From Actinomycetota bacterium (GTDB lineage: Bacteria > Actinomycetota > Nitriliruptoria > Nitriliruptorales > JAHWKO01), in assembly GCA_019347675.1 (NCBI GenBank), contig JAHWKW010000007.1, forward strand, positions 62,001-126,000: DNA of 64,000 bases, in the 5' to 3' direction. How positions within the stretch are numbered: position 1 is the first letter of the stretch; every line of letters begins with the position of its first letter. The position numbers and the translations under genes were made by a program. Positions 44,358 through 55,396 of this stretch are shown here, piece by piece. The notes under the pieces were generated by a model. It was not told the DNA's origin. It did not search any database and saw only the letters and a program-made list of their open reading frames with translations.

Positions 44358-45239
44358 ATGACCAACACCAGCGACGAGCACCGAGACGACGCCGTGGCCG
44401 ACCCGCGTGCGCACCTCGACGACGTCGCCGAGCGTGGCGGCGTGCAGGGCGTCGACGACGGCGCCGAGCGTGGCGGCGTGCAGGGCGTCGACGACGGCGG
44501 GACGGCGGCGCACGCCCAAGACGACGTCGCCGATCAGGTCGCGGCCGCCGACGCCCACGAGGACCTTGGCGAGGCGTCGATGCCACAGCCGGACGTGGAC
44601 CGAAGCGACGTCGGTGGTGACCTGTCGCGGGGCGACGTGCCGACCGTCGACCCGGCCGACCAGCGGCCACGAGTCAAGCCCACGCCCGAAGACCAGCCCA
44701 CGCCCGAAGACCAGCCCACGCCCGAAGACCAGCCCACGCCCGAAGACCAGCCCACGCCCGAAGACCAGCGCTCGCGCGAGGAGCTGCGCGCCGCCCTGGA
44801 GGCGGCCGAGTCCAAGCGCGACGAGTACCTCGACCACCTCAAGCGCACCCAGGCCGAGTTCCAGAACTTCCGGAAGCGGACGATGCGCGAAGGTGCCACC
44901 CAGCGGGATCAGGGCATGGTGGACGTCCTCGGGCGGTTGATCGACGTCCTCGACGACTTCGAGCTCGCCGTGCTCGCCGCGGAGTCCGCCACGGACGTCG
45001 CCAGCCTCCGCAAGGGCGTGGAGATGGTCTACGGCAAGCTCGTCGACGCGCTGCGCGCGTTCGGTCTCGAGCGGATCGGCCGTGAGGGCGTGGCCTTCGA
45101 TCCCCAGCTGCACGAAGCCGTGCAGCACGGGCACGATGGCGAGGATCGTGATCACCCGGTGGTCGCCGAGGTGCTGCGGCCCGGCTACATGGTCGGGGAT
45201 CGGGTGCTGCGCGCCGCGATGGTCAGGGTCGTGGAGTAG
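44358..45239 (+). CDS. grpE: nucleotide exchange factor GrpE with repeat-rich N-terminus
   Basis: GrpE releases ADP from DnaK. The conserved part begins near residue 140: the coiled coil (RDEYLDHLKRTQAEFQNFRK) and the beta domain (GVAFDPQLHEAV, VVAEVLRPGYMVGDRVLRAA). The N-terminal ~135 residues are disordered and acidic, far longer than usual. They contain a 12-residue unit repeated twice (ERGGVQGVDDGA) and PTPEDQ repeated five times, encoded by perfect 36-bp and 18-bp tandem repeats. The gene ends two bases before dnaJ, so translational coupling is expected. Confidence 0.96.
   Translation: MTNTSDEHRDDAVADPRAHLDDVAERGGVQGVDDGAERGGVQGVDDGGTAAHAQDDVADQVAAADAHEDLGEASMPQPDVDRSDVGGDLSRGDVPTVDPADQRPRVKPTPEDQPTPEDQPTPEDQPTPEDQPTPEDQRSREELRAALEAAESKRDEYLDHLKRTQAEFQNFRKRTMREGATQRDQGMVDVLGRLIDVLDDFELAVLAAESATDVASLRKGVEMVYGKLVDALRAFGLERIGREGVAFDPQLHEAVQHGHDGEDRDHPVVAEVLRPGYMVGDRVLRAAMVRVVE
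44427..44498 (+). repeat. 36-bp tandem duplication in grpE
   Basis: Two identical copies encode AERGGVQGVDDG in frame. Confidence 0.9.
44679..44768 (+). repeat. 18-bp tandem repeat in grpE, five copies
   Basis: CCCACGCCCGAAGACCAG is repeated five times without change, encoding PTPEDQ. Perfect identity suggests a recent expansion. Confidence 0.95.
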
Positions 45240-45241
45240 CG

Positions 45242-46399
45242 ATGGCACCCCAGCGTGACTGGCTCGACAAGGACTTCTACGAGGTCCTCGGCGTCTCGTC
45301 GGACGCCTCACAGGCCGACATCAAGAAGGCCTACCGCAAGCTGGCCCAGAAGCTGCACCCAGACGCCAACCCCGACGACCCCAGCGCCGAGCAGCGCTTC
45401 AAGGAGGTCAGCGAGGCGTACTCGGTCCTGGGCGACGAGGACAGGCGCAAGGAGTACGACGAGGTCCGTCGCCTGGCAGCGTCCGGCGCGTTCGCTGGCG
45501 GTGGCTTCCCTGGCGGCGGACGCGGCTTCACCTTCACCGAGGGCGACATCGGGGATCTCGGCAACCTCGGTGACCTGTTCAGTGGTCTGTTCGGCGGCGG
45601 TGGCATGCGGTTCGGGCCGTCCGGCCGCGTCCGCCGCCAGCGGAAGGGCCAGGACCTCCAGGCCAACGTCAACCTGTCGTTCGAGGACGCGCTCACGGGG
45701 GTCACCACGACCCTGCGGGTCACCGGCGACGGGCCGTGCGAGACGTGTCACGGGACGGGCGCGCGGCCCGGGACCAGCCCGCGGACCTGCCCGCGCTGTC
45801 AGGGGACCGGGACCGTCGCGGTGGACCAGGGCCCGTTCTCGATCGCCCAGCCGTGCCCGCAGTGCGGCGGACGCGGCCAGGTGATCGACTCGCCGTGCCA
45901 GACCTGTGGCGGGAGCGGCCGGCAGACCGAACCGCGGGAGATCCGGGTCCGCATCCCGGCGGGCGTGAAGGACGGCGCCCGCATCCGCGTCCCCGGACGC
46001 GGAGGTCCGGGCGAGAACGGCGGCCCACCCGGCGACCTGTACGTCAACGTCTCGGTAGCGCCCCACCCGGTTTTCGGTCGGCGTGGCGACGACATCACCG
46101 TGGAGGTCCCGATCACGTTCAGCGAGGCAGCGCTCGGCACCGACCTGCGGGTGCCGCTCCCCAGCGTGAACGGCACAGCCGGTACCACCACCATCCGCAT
46201 CCCGCCCGGCACCGCCAGCGGACGGACCTTCCGCGTCCGCGGCAAGGGCGCCCCGACCCGCGACGGCCGCGGTGATCTGCTGGTGACGGTCCGGGTGGAC
46301 GTCCCCCGGAAGCTGTCGCGACGGCAGAAGGACCTGCTGCGCGAGCTCCGCGAGCTGGACGACACGAGCGACCGCGATCGACTCCTGGAGCAGGTATGA
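45242..46399 (+). CDS. dnaJ: chaperone DnaJ (type A Hsp40)
   Basis: This co-chaperone stimulates DnaK ATP hydrolysis and presents clients. The J domain (residues 8-75) has the HPD motif in KLHPDANP. A Gly/Phe-rich linker, four CxxCxGxG zinc repeats (CETCHGTG, CPRCQGTG, CPQCGGRG, CQTCGGSG) and the two C-terminal beta-barrels follow. The 385 residues are full length. It starts two bases after the grpE stop. Confidence 0.98.
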   Translation: MAPQRDWLDKDFYEVLGVSSDASQADIKKAYRKLAQKLHPDANPDDPSAEQRFKEVSEAYSVLGDEDRRKEYDEVRRLAASGAFAGGGFPGGGRGFTFTEGDIGDLGNLGDLFSGLFGGGGMRFGPSGRVRRQRKGQDLQANVNLSFEDALTGVTTTLRVTGDGPCETCHGTGARPGTSPRTCPRCQGTGTVAVDQGPFSIAQPCPQCGGRGQVIDSPCQTCGGSGRQTEPREIRVRIPAGVKDGARIRVPGRGGPGENGGPPGDLYVNVSVAPHPVFGRRGDDITVEVPITFSEAALGTDLRVPLPSVNGTAGTTTIRIPPGTASGRTFRVRGKGAPTRDGRGDLLVTVRVDVPRKLSRRQKDLLRELRELDDTSDRDRLLEQV

Positions 46400-46449
46400 G
46401 CCCGACGACAACCTGGTTGGCGGCGTCAGCTGCGCGGAGGTGATCGCGC

Positions 46450-46868
46450 GTGGCTGACGATCATGGCGACAGGCGCCGCGGACGCGACGGGGCGGTGTAC
46501 GTGATCTCCGTGGCGGCCGAGCTCGCCGGCATGCACCCGCAGACGTTGCGCGCCTACGAACGCAGCGGCCTGGTCTCGCCGGAGCGCTCGTCGGGGAACG
46601 TCCGCCGGTACTCCGACGCCGACGTGGAGCGTCTGCACCAGATCCAGGACCTGACCAGCCAAGGGCTCAACCTGATCGGCGTCAAGATGGTGCTCGAGCT
46701 GCGGGGACGGCTGGCGGCGGCACAGCAGCGCATCGCTCGGCTCGAGTCGGAGCTGGAACGGATGGCCGACCGCCTCCGCGACGAGGTTGCAGCTGCCCAC
46801 CGTGAACACCGCCACGAGCTGGTCCCGGTCTCGCGCGGCGCGATCGAGATCTGGAGGAAGTACGACAG

Positions 46869-46872
<4 letters not shown>
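46450..46872 (+). CDS. hspR: heat-shock repressor HspR (MerR family)
   Basis: A 140-residue MerR-type repressor: [20 protein letters not shown] is the winged helix-turn-helix, then [20 protein letters not shown] and [18 protein letters not shown] coiled-coil C-terminus ([20 protein letters not shown]) mediates dimerisation. HspR binds HAIR operators with DnaK as co-repressor. The gene overlaps clpB by four bases (ATGA), so it is expressed with the genes it controls. It has a GTG start. Confidence 0.95.
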
Positions 46873-49466
<2,594 letters not shown>

Positions 49467-49521
49467 CGCCAGGAGACGTACGCTTCACGCGAGCCCCCTG
49501 GACGCAGGAAGGTAAACCCCC

Positions 49522-49842
49522 ATGCCCACCGGTCGCGTGAAGGTCTTCGACGAGGAACGGAACTTCGGCTTCGTTCAGCCCATCGAGGGCGGCGAGGACG
49601 TGTACGTCCACGCCTCCACGCTCGAGGGGACCGTGCTCCGATCGGGTGACGTGATCGAATACGACGTGCAGGAGGGCGACGACGGCCCGCAGGCCACCAG
49701 CGTGCGGATCGCCGAACGCGCACCGGAGGACAACCCGGCCGGACGGGTCGTCGTCGGCGGCCCCCCGCCGACGTGGGACGAACTGGAGCAGATCGAGCGC
49801 GAGAAGCGTCAACGGCGTCGCCAGCGTCGGCGCCGCCGCTGA
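49522..49842 (+). CDS. cold-shock-domain RNA-binding protein with Arg-rich tail
   Basis: Residues 1-65 form a cold-shock domain with an RNP1-like motif (NFGFVQPI; canonical KGFGFI) and an RNP2-like VYVHAS. The linker EDNPAGRVVVGGPPPTWDEL is followed by an Arg/Glu stretch ending RRRQRRRRR, which would strengthen nucleic-acid binding. The 106-residue protein resembles the actinobacterial CspB-long proteins. GCAGGAAGG precedes the ATG. It lies between clpB and clpS. Confidence 0.88.
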   Translation: MPTGRVKVFDEERNFGFVQPIEGGEDVYVHASTLEGTVLRSGDVIEYDVQEGDDGPQATSVRIAERAPEDNPAGRVVVGGPPPTWDELEQIEREKRQRRRQRRRRR

Positions 49843-49854
49843 GAGGAGGCCCAC

Positions 49855-50148
49855 GTGGCGGGGCCTGCGACCGCCCCGGTCCGCGAGGCGGACACCGGCA
49901 CGGACGTCACCGCTGACCGTCCCTGGGACGTGATCGTCTGGGACGATCCGGTGAACCTCATGTCGTACGTGGTGTACGTGTTCCGCAAGATCTTCGGGTT
50001 CACGGAGGCGGTCGCGCGCAAGCTGATGCTCGATGTCCACCACAAGGGGAAGGCGCTCGTGGCCAGCGAACCGCGGGAGACGGCCGAGATGCACGTCCGC
50101 CAGCTGCACGCTCACGGCCTGCAGGCGACGATGCAGCGATCGAGCTGA
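49855..50148 (+). CDS. clpS: ATP-dependent Clp protease adaptor ClpS
   Basis: ClpS delivers proteins with Leu, Phe, Tyr or Trp at the N-terminus to the Clp protease. The 97 residues have the conserved core [20 protein letters not shown] with the Asn-Asp-like binding pocket start, then [19 protein letters not shown], whose His-Lys segment contacts the Clp N domain. GAGAGGAGG precedes the GTG start. It is followed one base later by the DUF2017 gene, the usual actinobacterial order. The aat gene, which makes substrates for it, is about 5 kb away. Confidence 0.95.
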   Translation: MAGPATAPVREADTGTDVTADRPWDVIVWDDPVNLMSYVVYVFRKIFGFTEAVARKLMLDVHHKGKALVASEPRETAEMHVRQLHAHGLQATMQRSS

Positions 50149-50149
50149 G

Positions 50150-50656
50150 ATGGTCCGCGCCCGCCTCCGGCCGGGGGGACAAGCGGTGCGGTTAGAGCTC
50201 GAACCCTTCGAGGTCGAGCTGCTGCGGGCGCTGGCACCGGGACTTCGTCAACTGCTGGAGGACCCCGACCCCGATGACCCGGCGGTCGCCAGGCTCTTCC
50301 CCGCGACGATCGCCGACGATGACGAGGCCGACGCCGAACTCCGCCGGTTGATCTTCGACGACCTGCTCGAGGAGCGGCTGGCCGGCCTGGCCGCCCTGGA
50401 GGAGATCCTCGATCGTGGGGTCGCTCACCGCAGTCGCCTCCGGGTGGATCTGGTCGAGGACGAACCCGCTCTGGTCCTGGGCGTGTTGAACGACGTCCGA
50501 CTGACGCTGGGGGCGCGCATCGGGATCGAACAGCTGGACCGCGACGAGATCGACGTCGACCACCCGGCCGCCGCGACCGTGGCGATGATGGATCATCTGG
50601 GCTGGTTCCAGGAACAGCTGCTGAGCGTGGTCGATCCGCCCAGCGTCGGATCCTGA
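50150..50656 (+). CDS. DUF2017 family protein
   Basis: A 168-residue acidic, helical protein with ELEPFEVELLRALAPGLRQL near the start and LVLGVLNDVRLTLGARIGI near the end, the patterns of DUF2017, which is consistently encoded next to clpS in actinobacteria. A role in regulating Clp proteolysis is inferred from that linkage, not known. The ATG overlaps the end of clpS closely and the next gene starts two bases after its stop. Confidence 0.88.
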   Translation: MVRARLRPGGQAVRLELEPFEVELLRALAPGLRQLLEDPDPDDPAVARLFPATIADDDEADAELRRLIFDDLLEERLAGLAALEEILDRGVAHRSRLRVDLVEDEPALVLGVLNDVRLTLGARIGIEQLDRDEIDVDHPAAATVAMMDHLGWFQEQLLSVVDPPSVGS

Positions 50657-50657
50657 C

Positions 50658-51062
50658 GTGGCGGAGCGGTGGATCATCGACGCGATGAACGTGATCGGGT
50701 CACGCCCCGACGGTTGGTGGCACGACCGCCCCGGCGCGATGCGCGACCTGCTGCACCGCCTGATCGCCGACCACGCCACCACGGGGCGCCGGTACACGCT
50801 GGTCGTGGAGGGTCCCGTCCCCGACGACCTCACCGAGCGCGTCGCCGCTGGTGTCGATGTCGTCGACGCCGGTGACGGCGGGCGCGACGCGGCCGACGAC
50901 CGCATCGTGTCGCTGGTCGCCGACGCGTCGCAGCCCGCGGACGTCACCGTCGTGACCTCCGACAAGGAACTGGTCAGCCGGGTGCGGGGGCTGCGGGCCG
51001 ACGTCGTCGGCGCCGGGACGTTCCGCAACGAGCTGGAGGAGTCGTCGCGGGGGAGGGCCTGA
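50658..51062 (+). CDS. NYN-domain (PIN-like) putative ribonuclease
   Basis: The 134-residue protein has the NYN/YacP-type nuclease pattern: WIIDAMNVIGSRPDGWW with the first catalytic Asp, DDRIVSLVADA and VTVVTSDKEL with the later Asp residues. Such proteins cleave or process RNA in other bacteria. The GTG start is two bases after the DUF2017 stop and its stop overlaps the next ATG (ATGA), so it is part of a clpS-DUF2017-NYN-LLM transcription unit. Confidence 0.85.
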   Translation: MAERWIIDAMNVIGSRPDGWWHDRPGAMRDLLHRLIADHATTGRRYTLVVEGPVPDDLTERVAAGVDVVDAGDGGRDAADDRIVSLVADASQPADVTVVTSDKELVSRVRGLRADVVGAGTFRNELEESSRGRA

Positions 51063-52084
51063 TGCACGTCGCGATCGGTGTCAGCGAGGATCTGCCGTCG
51101 TCGACGCAGCAGGAGCTGGCCCGTGACGTGGAACAGGCCGGTCTCGCGTCGCTGTGGACCAACGAGGCGCGTGGGCGTGACGCTCTGCTGGTGTGCCAGT
51201 CGTGGGCGTCCGCCACGACCGACCTGCAGGTCGGGGTCGGGATCGCGCCGATCTGGACCCGCAGCGTGGCCCAGCTGGCGATGGCGGCGGCCACGGTGCA
51301 AGACGCGTCGGGGGGGCGGCTGCTGCTGGGCCTGGGTGTGAGTCACGCCCCGACCATGCAGGCGTGGCACGGAGTCACGCCCCGCGCCCCGATCACCGCC
51401 GCCCGCGAAACCCTGTCTGCCCTGCGCACCATCCTCGCCGGGGACGAAAGCGACCTCGACGGCGAGGTGATCCGCACCCGCCGTTTTCGGCTGGACATCG
51501 AACCGCTCCCGTCACCACCACCGCTGTACCTGGCCGCGATGGGCCCGCAGATGCTCGAGGTCGCGGGACGGTCCGCCGACGGTGCCCTGTTGAACTGGTC
51601 GACACCGGAGGAGGTCGGCCGGGCCGTGGCCGCCGTCCGCGGGGCGGCTGCCGGCTCCGAAGGAGGACGGACGCCTGGCGAGGTGGAGATCGCCGCGTAC
51701 GTCCGCGTCGCGATCGATCCCGACCGCGACGCCGCCCGCGCCGCATTGGGACGCGAGCTCGGCCGGTACCTGGCCCTGCCCAACTACGTGCGCCACCTCG
51801 AACGGCAGGGGTTCGCCGATGACGTCGAGGCGATCCGGGCCGGGTACCGCGACGGCGGATCCGACGCGGCCGTCGCCGCCATGCCCGAGGGGATGCTGCG
51901 CAGCCTCGGCTGGTACGGCACACCCGATGATCCGGCTGGGCCGATGCTCAGCCGGTACGCCTCAGCCGGTCTCGACCACCTGATCGCCCGGATCGTGCCG
52001 GTCGGAGGTGACGTCGCGCGGAGCGTGCGCACGGCGGTCGGGGCGCTCGCGCAGGCGCCGCTCGCGCAGGTCAACGCCGGATGA
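51062..52084 (+). CDS. LLM-class (probably F420-dependent) oxidoreductase
   Basis: A 340-residue luciferase-like (beta/alpha)8-barrel enzyme: SLWTNEARGRDALLVCQSWA, VGIAPIWTRSVAQLAMAAAT, GGRLLLGLGVSHAPTM and PPLYLAAMGPQMLEVAGRSA. In actinobacteria this sub-group uses coenzyme F420 rather than FMN. The substrate is unknown. It overlaps the NYN gene by one ATGA junction. Its 3' end overlaps the convergent murJ by 14 bases. Confidence 0.88.
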   Translation: MHVAIGVSEDLPSSTQQELARDVEQAGLASLWTNEARGRDALLVCQSWASATTDLQVGVGIAPIWTRSVAQLAMAAATVQDASGGRLLLGLGVSHAPTMQAWHGVTPRAPITAARETLSALRTILAGDESDLDGEVIRTRRFRLDIEPLPSPPPLYLAAMGPQMLEVAGRSADGALLNWSTPEEVGRAVAAVRGAAAGSEGGRTPGEVEIAAYVRVAIDPDRDAARAALGRELGRYLALPNYVRHLERQGFADDVEAIRAGYRDGGSDAAVAAMPEGMLRSLGWYGTPDDPAGPMLSRYASAGLDHLIARIVPVGGDVARSVRTAVGALAQAPLAQVNAG

Positions 52085-53819
52085 TGCGGGTCACACGCCT
52101 TATCAGCTTCCGCACCTCGGGGATCCCGAGCGCGTGCGCGGCGGCGAGGTAGGTCACCCCGGTCGCGGCCACGGCGATCGGCCCGGCGACCAGCAGCGGC
52201 AGGCCCGCCACCACCGGCCGGATCGCCAGCGCCACGACCAGCCCGCCGGCGGCGGCGGCGAGCGTCGCACGCAGCTGCCCTCCCGCCAGGCGGACATCGC
52301 CGATGCGGTCACGGATCGCGCGGCGCAGCAGCCGCCACTCCAGCCAGGCGGTCATCCCGGCGGCCAGCGACAGGCCCGCCGCCCCGAGTCGAGCCACCTG
52401 TTCGGAGGCCCCGGGCTGGCGGACCTCGTCGGGGACCGGCCCGAACGCCGGGAGGTCGCCGACCACGCTGAGTTGCCCCGCGGCGATGCTGACGCGGTCC
52501 AGCTGGAACATCAACCCGACCCCCAGCGCAACCGAAGCGACCACGCGCAACACCGCGACCTTGGCGGGGGTTCGCGGGTCACCGATCCCATACAGCGCCG
52601 ACTGCAGCAACCGCGAGGAGCTGCTGGCGACCAGACCGACCGAATACCCGACCAGCACGACCCAGACCTGCAGGCTGTCGGTGCGGTCGAACTCCCCACG
52701 CTGGTACAGCGCCCCGACGATCAGGTCGCCGATCGCCAGGAACCCGACCACCGTCGGGACGACGAAGACCGCGATGCGCGACAAGCCCTCGTCCAGGCGC
52801 GACCGCAGCTGCTCACGGCCATGCGACTGCATGCTGGACAGCTCCGGTAGCTCCGCCGCCGCGACCGCCATCCCGAACAGGCTGATCGGCAGGACGTACA
52901 GGGTCTGGCTGAACCGCAGCGCCGCGAGGGCTCCCACCGCCAGGAAGCTCGCCAGGATCTGGTCGGCGTAGGCAGACAGCTGCACCACGCCCCGACCGCC
53001 GACCACCGGCGCGAACGCCCGGGCGACCTGCCGCACGCCGGGCAGGTCGGTACGTAGCGACGGTCGCACCCCGCGCGCGACGCGCAGCACCCACGGCAGC
53101 TGCACCAGGAACTGCAGCGCCCCACCGAGGACGGTGCCCCACGCCAACGCGGTGATCAGGGCGATCTCCGCCGACCGGGCCTCCAGTCCGTTGCCCAGCG
53201 CCCCGGCGTAGACGGTCGTGCCCAACGCGACGAGCACGCCGATCTGCGCCCCGTTCCACAGCACCGGTGCCACGTAGGACAGGAAGAACCGCCGGTGGCT
53301 GTTCAGCACGCCCAGGCACCAGGCCGACAGGACCAGGAACCCGATCCCGGGCGTGATGATCCGGGTGAGGCGCACGGTGAGCGCGAACGTCGCCGGCGCC
53401 AGACCGGGAGCCAGGACCGCGGTGATCGGCCGAGCGAACACCACTCCGACGAGGACCAGCCCTCCGGCCACAGCGGTCAGCAGCCCAGCCGTCGCGCCCG
53501 CGACACGGCCGGCTTCCTCTTCTCGGCCCTCAGCCAGAAGGCGGCTGTAGACGGGGATGAACGAGGCCGACAGGACGCCTTCGCCGAGGAGGTTCTGCAT
53601 CAGGTTGGGGATCCGGAAGGCGGCCGAGAAGGCGTCCGCAGCGAACCCGAGCCCGAAGAAGTGGCTGATGGTGCCTTCGCGGACGAGACCGCTGATGCGC
53701 GACAGCAGGATCCCGGCCGCGACCAGCGCCGAGTTGCGGCGGGTGGACGCGGGCGGCGCGCCCGCGGTGTCGTCGTGGGAGGCTTCGACGGTGTCCTCGG
53801 TGGACGGAGCCTCCTCCAC
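52071..53819 (-). CDS. murJ: lipid II flippase MurJ
   Basis: Moves the peptidoglycan precursor lipid II across the membrane. The 582-residue protein has about fourteen membrane segments and the family motifs RISGLVREGTISHFFGLG, ADAFSAAFRIPNLMQNLLGE, GVLSASFIPVYSRLLAEGRE, and later GVLNSHRRFFLSYVAPVLWN and LSAYADQILASFLAVG. The N-terminal ~30 residues are acidic and cytoplasmic. The C-terminal kinase-like domain found in mycobacterial MurJ (MviN) is absent. It is convergent with the LLM gene. Confidence 0.95.
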   Translation of the reverse strand: MEEAPSTEDTVEASHDDTAGAPPASTRRNSALVAAGILLSRISGLVREGTISHFFGLGFAADAFSAAFRIPNLMQNLLGEGVLSASFIPVYSRLLAEGREEEAGRVAGATAGLLTAVAGGLVLVGVVFARPITAVLAPGLAPATFALTVRLTRIITPGIGFLVLSAWCLGVLNSHRRFFLSYVAPVLWNGAQIGVLVALGTTVYAGALGNGLEARSAEIALITALAWGTVLGGALQFLVQLPWVLRVARGVRPSLRTDLPGVRQVARAFAPVVGGRGVVQLSAYADQILASFLAVGALAALRFSQTLYVLPISLFGMAVAAAELPELSSMQSHGREQLRSRLDEGLSRIAVFVVPTVVGFLAIGDLIVGALYQRGEFDRTDSLQVWVVLVGYSVGLVASSSSRLLQSALYGIGDPRTPAKVAVLRVVASVALGVGLMFQLDRVSIAAGQLSVVGDLPAFGPVPDEVRQPGASEQVARLGAAGLSLAAGMTAWLEWRLLRRAIRDRIGDVRLAGGQLRATLAAAAGGLVVALAIRPVVAGLPLLVAGPIAVAATGVTYLAAAHALGIPEVRKLIRRVTRIIRR

Positions 53820-53919
53820 GGCAACCTCCCATCACCGGCGGAACCGTACCGGGACGCCACAGCGCGCCCGAGGACTCATGGGCCGTGGTGCTCGGGTGGC
53901 GTATCGTCTTCAGGCGCCG

Positions 53920-54438
53920 ATGGCCGACCTGCGTTTCACCGTCGATCCGCTCCTCGACCGTGGATTGCGTGACGCCTTGATCGCGCTCTGGGTCGATGTC
54001 ACCAACGCCGGCGGGGCGGTGGGCTTCGTCCCGCCCGTGTCCGCCGCAGACGTCCGCCCGGTCGCCGAGGAGGCGTTCGACCGGGTCGCCGCCGGACACG
54101 ACCACCTGGTGGTGGCCTGCGACGGTGATCGTGCCGTGGGCCTGGCGTTCCTCGAACAACGCGGCGGCCCGCTGTTCCGCCACTGGGCGACGGTGAAGCG
54201 GCTGCAGATCCACCCGTCGTGGCAGGGCCAAGGAGCGGGGACGGCGCTGCTCGAGGTGGTGCACCGAGCCGGACGGGAGCTCGGTCTCGAACAGCTCCGG
54301 TTGGATGTGCGGGGCGGGACCGGCACGGAGGTCTTCTACCAGCGTCACGGGTACGAGATCGTCGCGCGCATCCGGCGGACCATCCGGGTCGCTCCGGGCG
54401 ACGACCGCGACCAGATCTGGCTGCTCAGCGACCTGTGA
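53920..54438 (+). CDS. GNAT-family N-acetyltransferase
   Basis: A 172-residue single GNAT domain: VVACDGDRAVGLAFLEQRGG, VKRLQIHPSWQGQGAGTALL with the acetyl-CoA-binding Q/RxxGxG/A loop, and LRLDVRGGTGTEVFYQRHGY. The acceptor is unknown. The ATG at 53920 is chosen because the fold begins right after it; another ATG lies 42 bases upstream. It is divergent from murJ. Confidence 0.88.
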   Translation: MADLRFTVDPLLDRGLRDALIALWVDVTNAGGAVGFVPPVSAADVRPVAEEAFDRVAAGHDHLVVACDGDRAVGLAFLEQRGGPLFRHWATVKRLQIHPSWQGQGAGTALLEVVHRAGRELGLEQLRLDVRGGTGTEVFYQRHGYEIVARIRRTIRVAPGDDRDQIWLLSDL

Positions 54439-54441
54439 CCG

Positions 54442-55332
54442 TCAACCGCCGGCCGTGGATGCCCATCGACGCGTTCGGGCGGGCAACGCTTCGACGCCGA
54501 CCTGTTCGCACCAGTTCAGGAAACGCTCGCGGGGCACTCCCGGCCACTTCAGGTCGCCCAGCTCCTCAGCGAGGGGCACGTCGGTGACCAGGGTGGCGAG
54601 CTCGCGGTACAGCAGCGCGTCGTCGCGGCGGGCCGCCAGCGTGGCCGCCAGCCGTTCCGCGCCCCGCACCGCAACCCCCGACCAGCGTGACGACTCGAGC
54701 GGGATGCGGTCGAGCTTGTCGTAGGCGGCCAGGAGCGCAGCGGCCGAGCGCTGGCCCCATCCCGGCAGTCCGGGGATCCCGTCAGCGCGGTCACCGACGA
54801 GCGCGAGCAGGTCCGGGACGCTCGCCGGGCCGATCCCCAGCCGCGCGCGCAAGCCGTGCTCGTCTTCCGTGCGCCCGCGACGCCGGTCGACCACCACGAC
54901 GTCGTCGCGGTGGATGCACTGACACAGATCCTTGTCGCACGTCAGGATGCGGACCTGGGCGACGCCACGCCACCGCGCAGCCGCCGTCGCCAACGCGTCG
55001 TCCGCCTCGTGGTGGGCCATCGACCAGACCGTGATGCCCAACGCGCGGACCGCGTCCTCCGCGCGGTCGAACTGGGCGACCAACGCGGGGTCGACGTCGG
55101 AACCGTCCTTGTACCCGCCGAGCCGGTCGTTGCGGAACGACCGGATCGGGTTGTCGAACGCGACCGCGATGTGGGTGACCGCCTCGGTGTCGTCGTGCAC
55201 CAGGGCGACCAACGACTCGATCAGCCCCACCGTCGCCTTGACGTCCGCGCCGGTGGCGTCCGTCCGCGGTGGACGCGGCGAGAAGTGGGCGCGGAACAGC
55301 TCGTAGGTGCCATCGACCAGGTGCAGGCGCAC
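54442..55332 (-). CDS. stand-alone 5'-3' exonuclease (FEN / PolA N-terminal type)
   Basis: The 296-residue protein matches the 5'-3' exonuclease domain of DNA polymerase I: HLVDGTYELFRAHF, VAFDNPIRSFRNDRLGGYK, HHEADDALATAAARW with clustered metal-binding Asp, RILTCDKDLCQCI and VGDRADGIPGLPGWGQRSAA (helix-hairpin-helix). It would remove RNA primers or flaps. Stand-alone forms accompany PolA in many actinobacteria. Its stop is four bases from the convergent GNAT stop. Confidence 0.93.
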   Translation of the reverse strand: MRLHLVDGTYELFRAHFSPRPPRTDATGADVKATVGLIESLVALVHDDTEAVTHIAVAFDNPIRSFRNDRLGGYKDGSDVDPALVAQFDRAEDAVRALGITVWSMAHHEADDALATAAARWRGVAQVRILTCDKDLCQCIHRDDVVVVDRRRGRTEDEHGLRARLGIGPASVPDLLALVGDRADGIPGLPGWGQRSAAALLAAYDKLDRIPLESSRWSGVAVRGAERLAATLAARRDDALLYRELATLVTDVPLAEELGDLKWPGVPRERFLNWCEQVGVEALPARTRRWASTAGG

Positions 55333-55396
55333 GCACGCCTTTCGGTCGGGCGGGGCGCCAACGGTACCGCCACGGGCATGGCCCTACTCTGACGAC

